Shown: positions 58,522 through 64,000 of the stretch, piece after piece | Layout: every line of letters starts with the position of its first letter | Numbering within the stretch: position 1 is the stretch's first letter | Origin: Solicoccozyma terricola | Lineage: Eukaryota; Basidiomycota; Tremellomycetes; Filobasidiales; Piskurozymaceae | DNA length: 64,000 nucleotides | Assembly: GCA_001600875.1 (NCBI GenBank) | Contig: BCLD01000015.1 | Coordinates: 699,557 to 763,556 of the forward strand | Direction of reading: 5' to 3' | Program-made: the position numbers and the translations under genes | Notes under the pieces: model-generated | Told to the model about the DNA's origin: nothing | The model's input: the letters and a program-made list of their open reading frames with translations, nothing else | The model's database searches: none

Positions 58522-60996
58522 ATGTCGTCGTTCGCAGCTCTCAAGGAAGACAGGGACGCAAGGCAGAGGTCCCTCGCTTCATTTCCAGGCGGCACGGCCA
58601 TCAAAAGCGGAATGACCGCGGCTGGCGGGTCCCTGAAGCAGCAACAGCAAGCGTCAGGACAGAACCCACAGGATGTAAACGGGGAGACCCCACAGTCTAC
58701 CACCGATGTCCAAGATTCACCTATAACCACTCAGAATCCTGTAACACTTATTCCGAATGCAACAGCAGGACCATCCACTCTTACTCCCTCCGTTCGCACA
58801 TCGACGGTCGTCGACCCTTCGTCACTTCCTCCATATGATGACTTCCCTGACACTCTCGAGGTCCGCCAATCTCCCATCTCTGGTCGAGGTCTATATGCCA
58901 AGCCTGGAAATAACATCAGAAAGGGTGGGCTTTATTATCAATATGTTGCGTGCATTCGCATAGCGTCCTCTGATTATTCACCTTTCAAATAGCACAAACC
59001 ATCCTCCGCACCGCTCCCCTCATATCTGTCCTCTCCGCCAAGAACTTATCCACTCACTGCTCATCGTGTCACTTCTCTCGCTCCGAGTTGATCACTCTTT
59101 CGGCACTTAGGGTTGATGTAAGGGGAGTCGAAAGCGTGAAAATCCCAGAAATTAAGAAGTGCGCAGGGTGCGGGGTGATCAGGTATTGCAGTCGAGTGAG
59201 TAGTCTTTTGCGGACAATGAAAATTGGGTTCCCTCTGATGGTAAGAACATCAACAGGAGTGCCAAGCCAAGGACTGGCAACAGCACAAATGGGAATGTGA
59301 TTGTTTTCAACGTCTCAATGCAGAACATTCAGGCAGGATTCCAGGTGACCGCATCAGGTTATTAGGGAGGCTCTGCAAGATGAGGCAATTTGAGAGATCC
59401 GTAAACGGAGGACTGGAGATGGTCGGTCTGTCCCTAATCTTGGTGTGGGAGATTGGAGTGGCTGACTGCAAAGTCGAGTGTTGCTGCTACAGTGGAACCA
59501 AATCGCAGTTTTACAATCTCGTGAGTTTTGATTGATATTGATTAAAGAGATTGTGTCCATGGGCGCTGATGAGCGAATGGGTGTTCCGTGCAGATCGACT
59601 CGACCTTTCACCCGTTCAAAGAAAACCATTCGCAAGTCTTGCGCTTGAACTCTCTCAATACCTGGCAGTAACTGCGTCTATGACTGAAACGGGCGGGATG
59701 ACGAATTACGGGTTCAAGGATGTTGAAGAAGTGATGGATCTCTGTTGTGCTGTAAGTTGTTCATCACCATTCAACTTGTTTGCGAGCCGATTGACACCCA
59801 CCTGATAGATCGCGACGAACTCATTCACCCTCGCCTCCCCGTCTCTCTCCGCACTCGGATTGACCATCTCTCCATTGGTTGCGCTGTTCAATCACTCGTG
59901 TGAACCGAACGCGGTCGTCGTGTTTCCGAATGGAGGCTTGGGGAGGAAGGGGGATAGAAGACCGATGGAGCTCGTTGCGCTGAGGGACATCGGAGAAGGC
60001 GAAGAGGCGAGTATGGTCTTTGGATCTGAACCAAGACCCTTTGCTAACGTTCTGTTTGATAGATCGTAATTTCGTATATCGATGTCACACAACCATATCA
60101 TCGGCGAATGAAAGATCTTGAGAAGCATCACTTTGAATGTCAATGTGGACTTTGTGTTCGAGACAAGATGGACCGGGAGGTGGATCCGCGGTGGTCTGTG
60201 AAGCACCAAGGATGCGATAAGAATGGATTGGCGAACTTCCCGCGTGAGTGGTGCAAGACAAGGGAATCAAAGCTCTCGCTCATTGGGTGCACCATCTTGT
60301 CGTCTCACTTACAGGTAAGTTGAGGGGCCTCCAGAAGATATCGCGGCAATGCTCCGAATGCGGACAAGAGTTTGAACTGAATGTGATTCACCATGGGTCG
60401 GAGATAAAGAAGGCAAACGAGATTCTCGCAAGAAGCGAAGAGGACTCGCCACGTGAGTGCGGTTCATGGGGTCATGGTCATTTTAGCTGTTTGTTGATTG
60501 CGTCGCTCTGTTGCTACTAGACCGTGATGACGCAGCAGAGATGAGAGGCATGACCAAAATGTTACGGGCACTTATGCCCCTGAGCTCTCACCCATTGCTT
60601 GCACTCCTCCGTCTCGAAGCTACGATGCTGAGCACTCCTATCGAGTCGACTGACACCATCCCCCATCTCTTCGAAGCGATTGAAGCGTCTAGTCTATCCT
60701 TCCGAGGCATGCAGGCGTTGTTACCTCATGGTCACCCCATCCGCGGTATCATTCTTGCGGAGCTAGGAAAATTGCTTAACCTTGAGGCGGCCGGAGACTC
60801 AAAGGCCCAGCAAGTAGTATCATTTCTACCCCGTGATGTCAAGGGTCGAATGGGCTTAGCAAGGGAGACTATGATCAAGGCACTGGAGGAGCTGAGGATT
60901 GGATTCGGCACAGATGGAGGGTTGGTGGGAAAGGAGATGGAAATGTTGGTGGAGGGGTTAACGAGGGAGATGAGGGCTTTCGGCATGATCGGTTGA
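58522..60996 (+). CDS. SET- and MYND-domain protein (SMYD type)
   Basis: Predicted lysine methyltransferase. A disordered lead (MSSFAALKEDRDARQRSLAS) comes before the SET start VRQSPISGRGLYAKPG. A MYND zinc finger splits the SET domain, as in SMYD proteins: HCSSCHF, KKCAGCGVIRYCSR and after an intron ECQAKDWQQHKWECDCF. The SET core follows with SPLVALFNHSCEPNAVVVFP, where NHSCEPN is the cofactor and substrate signature, and post-SET cysteines in HHFECQCGLCV. A helical C-terminal region (LLRLEATMLSTPIESTDTI to TREMRAFGMIG) ends at 60996. About eight introns; the junctions between 59390 and 59600 are not settled. Substrate unknown; histone or ribosomal targets are both possible for the family. 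Confidence 0.9.
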
Positions 60997-61124
60997 ACAA
61001 ATGGGACCATGTCCTGTATAGCCATCGCATGGGATCATATTTAGTAACGACATTTTCGCGTACATGTACAACACCCGAGTTCACGACCCTTCCGAGCCTG
61101 ACACGAATCGCATCAACTTCTGCC

Positions 61125-61764
61125 TCATTGAGGGATCTCGAACACGATCTGATGATATCAAAACGCCCGTGCGGTCAGTCGCCCGTAACTTTTCTCTACA
61201 TCAGGAAACCTAACAACCATCAAACTAACCTTCCCGCTGTTCTTATTCGCCTCCATCTCTTTATGCGCCTCAACCACCTTATCCCATGGGAAAACTTCAT
61301 GAACTTTAACCTCCAATCTCCCTTCCCCTTCTCCACCAATCATTCCCAAAGCTTCTTTCTCGAATCGTTGCAATAACTCTCCTTGGTATTCTGTCGTTCG
61401 AGATCTTAATGTACTGCCTTTGATCGTGAGTCGTTTGAAAAGGATAGGTCCGAATGAAGAAGAAGCAGGTAATGTACCACCGGAGAGAAGAGCGAGGAGG
61501 ATTAAACGACCATCTTGGCGAAGTAGTGAGATGTTCTGATGGGATGGTCGGGAGTAAAAGGGGGGGGGGGGGGGGGGGGGGGGGGGGGTGGATGGATTGG
61601 GAAGAATGTTTGTGTCAATTGTCGGGGTGGCGCAAAGGGAAGTCGTGTCGCCTGTCTTGGGGGAGAAAGAAACAGTATAGCAGGTTGGCACCGCGGATAC
61701 TGGCTTTGACGTTGATAAGCTATGACGCGTCACCCGGATCGACGACGACGACGTGTCGTGGGGG

Positions 61765-61805
<41 letters not shown>

Positions 61806-63134
61806 GGGATGGTCGGGAGTGGGGGGGGGGGGGGGGGGCGGGGCGACGGCGAAGGGTCAGGAATGCGCAGTGGGGGTAAAGAGGAAGTGAATGAAATGAT
61901 GGAAACTCACTTGATTCCAGTAGTTTGGACCGACTGTACACGAGATGAAGTATTCTCTCAACACCCATCAAACCCGCCTACTCGATTCTGGGAAAAAAAA
62001 CCCCCCATCGGGCCACTCACCGAAATCAACGATCAAATCAACTCCCTCTGGTGCAATCTTTTTGATTTCTTTTTCGAAATCTAACCCCGCCCAATGACCA
62101 AAAGAAAAACCCCCAAACATCGGCATCAACATCTGTCCAGGTTCACCAAGGAATAATGGAGACTATATGATCTTCTCACCTTGAGTTTTATAATTAATAG
62201 CAATCGCTTTCCCCCCTGTCAATTCGTGTAAAAACTTGACTTTATCATCGGAACCAGCTGTGGTAAACACTTGATTCGCTCCAAAAGCGGCTATTTAGAT
62301 TCGGATGATGTTCGATCAGATTTCGATTATTTTGTTACAATGTAGAGAGACTGGGGGTAGAAAGAAAGGTCGGGGATGTGAAAAAAAAAACGTACTTGCA
62401 AGTTGATTCGCAGCCACTCCAACACCAGAAGCACCAGCGTGAATGAGAACATTTTGACCTTTTTTGAAACCACCTTCAAGGAAAAGAGCTTGGTAGGCTT
62501 ATTGTTTTAAATCACCCGATTGAAACCAACAGAGAACATGCCCATGCCATACCATACCATGCTAAAACCGTCAGCACGTCACGAGGAAAACGAACGGATG
62601 GAATAGAATGAACCACTCTCTCACCAGTCAACCAATTCTCTGGAATTCCAGCTGCTTCAATCCAATTCAACCTTTCTGGTTTCTTAACCATCATTCCCTG
62701 ATTAACACTGATATATTCCGCATAGGCACCACCATATGTTAATCCGAATACCTCATCTCCAATATTCCATTTCCGAGATGTGGATGTGGATGTGGATGTG
62801 GATGGGAGAGAGACGATGACACCGGAAAATTCTACACCCATGATTGTTTTGGATGCTGCTGGTGGTAATGGGTATTTTCCTTCCCTTTGGAGGATATCCA
62901 TTCTGTTCAGGCCAAAAGCTTTGATCTGGTTTGGGGGGGGGGGGGGGGGGGGGGGGGTTTCACGTCGGTGTTCGGAGATTATATGAAATTGCTACAACGC
63001 ACCTTGATCAAAGCTTCATCGTCTTTGATAGATGGTACTGGTTCTTGACCGATGTACATGTTCTCTGCTGGACCTTTACCATCCTTTATGAGGATACATT
63101 TCATGGTTGTTGGGAGTCGAGTTTGAGTTGACAT
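61125..63134 (-). CDS. Quinone oxidoreductase, PIG3-like zinc-free MDR
   Basis: NADPH-dependent reductase of the medium-chain family. The start MSTQTRLPTTMKCILIKDGK at 63134 is followed, across introns, by FGLNRMDILQREGKYPLP, GVEFSGVIVS, WNIGDEVFGLTYGGAYAEY and IEAAGIPENWLT. The nucleotide-binding fold shows LIHAGASGVGVAANQLA (AxxGVG), then AFGANQVFTTAGSDDKVKFL and EGVDLIVDFVGPNYWNQ. The end is VFPWDKVVEAHKEMEANKNS+GK, and a last 21-nt coding exon adds IVFEIPQ with TGA at 61125-61127, matching the family end. Without that splice the frame would continue to a longer, unlike tail. A Ser-Thr tandem (STSTSTST) comes from a GTGGAT repeat. An in-frame upstream ATG at 63284 would add a basic, acid-free 50 residues. 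One intron holds three giant C runs. Confidence 0.9.
61560..61838. repeat. Three giant G runs (29, 38 and 18 nt) in one intron
   Basis: Runs at 61560-61588, 61767-61804 and 61821-61838, all G on the plus strand and so C on the sense strand of the oxidoreductase gene. All lie in a single intron of about 370 nt between GPNYWNQ and NISLLRQDG. Confidence 0.85.
62933..62957. repeat. 25-nt G run in first oxidoreductase intron
   Basis: Uninterrupted G run (C on the sense strand) just before the exon starting with FGLNRMDIL, in acceptor position. Confidence 0.85.
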
Positions 63135-63634
63135 TGTGCGATTGTGGTTGGGGTTGAAGGTGAATGAGATGCGTGTGGGAAGGCTGGGTACGATGGTGGT
63201 GGTGGTGGTGGTGGTGTGTGTAGTGCGGCGCAGGTATGATCTAGTAAGGCCGTATGATGCTCTGACGATGGATCCGGGAATCATGCTCGGAGTATGGGAT
63301 GGGATGGATAGAGGATGTTAACCGGGGGGGGGGGGGGGTGGATGACGCAAGGTGTGTTTGGAAATAAATAAATAATATTATGTAATCACGATGCATCCGA
63401 AGTGGAGGTCCCGGGGGGTGAGTCACCGTGTCGTCGCCCGTTCCTGGTTCAGCATCCATCCCATCCATCCCATCTCTCCATTCTCGGCCGCGGATATATA
63501 GGATGCGGGTCCAGTATTCTCGCTCATGAACCTAACACCTAACACCCCAAGGCCAATGCCATTGTGTATCCTATCGTAATCCATACTCCATCCATAACTC
63601 CATAACCACATCCACCGTAACCCCCACCACCATC
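63135..63634. promoter_or_regulatory. Divergent oxidoreductase and aldo-keto reductase promoter region
   Basis: About 500 bases between divergent starts of two predicted redox enzymes. Contains a GGTGGT repeat near 63192-63212, a 15-nt G run at 63324-63338 and repeated CATCCCATC at about 63456-63475. A shared promoter for stress response is possible but unproven. Confidence 0.45.
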
Positions 63635-64000
63635 ATGTCTTCCCAAATCCCCATGCGTAAACTCGGTCGTAATGGTCCAGAAGTCACAGCCATCGGATTC
63701 GGTCTCATGTTAGTTGTTACAATCGCCCTTAAACCCAAACCCTGCATACTCATTCGTATCAAGTATCCATTTTCCATTTCATTTTCATTTCTGCGGAAAA
63801 ACAGGGGATTGTCAGCGTTTTATGGGAAACCAGAATCGGATGAAGAACGATTCAAAGTCCTAGATCGAGCTCTTGAATTGGGTTTGACCAACTGGGATAG
63901 TGAGTAGGTCGGATGTTGGGTATGCTTAAGGACCCTGATGATGTATATTATCGATACGTTCAGGTGCCGATATCTACGGGTAAGCTGTCGTTCCCCCCCC
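63635..64000 (+). CDS. Aldo-keto reductase, 5' part only
   Basis: Start of an NADPH-dependent aldo-keto reductase of the yeast YakC/auxin-induced type, cut by the window end. Exons 63635-63708, 63805-63899 and 63964-63979 (16 nt) join to MSSQIPMRKLGRNGPEVTAI, GFGLMGLSAFYGKPESDEER, VLDRALELGLTNWDSADIYG. The RKLGRNG start, GFGxMGLS, and DSADIYG with catalytic Asp and Tyr match the family. The remaining catalytic Lys and His and the cofactor loop lie outside. The context CACCATCATGTCT supports this start. Confidence 0.92.

Noticed and set aside
61454..62084. Gly-rich open frames across the giant G runs
   Set aside because: They exist only because poly-G encodes glycine in every frame; they lie in an intron of the opposite-strand gene.

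Overview
This is nuclear DNA from a basidiomycete fungus, most likely a tremellomycete of the Cryptococcus/Kwoniella type. That placement is inferred from the sequence style: compact genes, many 50-90 nt GT-AG introns, and proteins such as a 1385-residue HMG-CoA reductase, a DASH-free set of housekeeping genes, and a fungal glycerophosphocholine acyltransferase. I could not run a search. The window holds about 21 protein genes on both strands. I see no tRNA, rRNA, CRISPR or clear transposon.

Layout. 1-4795 (+): the 3' part of chromatin remodeller CHD1. 6209-10807 (+): HMG-CoA reductase. 11980-12489 (-): a small one-helix membrane protein. 13087-14125 (-): ribosomal protein eS8. 14414-17639 (-): a NIPA-type magnesium transporter. 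18319-22500 (-): a large disordered protein with a CxxC pair and 35-residue repeats. 22843-26250 (-): a forkhead transcription factor. 27348-30186 (-): a propeller-like plus coiled-coil protein. 31415-33733 (+): a secreted pepsin-like protein with an altered active site. 34325-35109 (+): an unknown protein. 35567-36043 (-): a small Myb/SANT protein. 36273-38626 (-): a probable mitochondrial helical-repeat protein. 38869-41572 (+): GPC1. 42246-44968 (+): CCR4 deadenylase. 45498-46762 (+): ATP synthase delta. 47238-53921 (-): an SLH1/ASCC3-type double helicase. 54597-57932 (+): SEC63. 58522-60996 (+): a SET/MYND protein. 61125-63134 (-): a quinone oxidoreductase. 63635 to the end (+): an aldo-keto reductase, cut by the window.

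The genes do not form a pathway cluster; this is ordinary gene-dense core chromosome. The more unusual features are structural. Several genes contain microexons of 12-29 nt, and one of these carries part of a helicase Walker A motif. Introns and spacers hold many uninterrupted G or C runs of up to 38 nt, with one assembly gap inside such a run. SEC63 intron 1 carries a degenerate palindromic tandem repeat. At the protein level, the pepsin-like protein has lost the usual residues around both catalytic aspartates, and the second cassette of the helicase looks catalytically dead. No clearly new multi-gene system was found.
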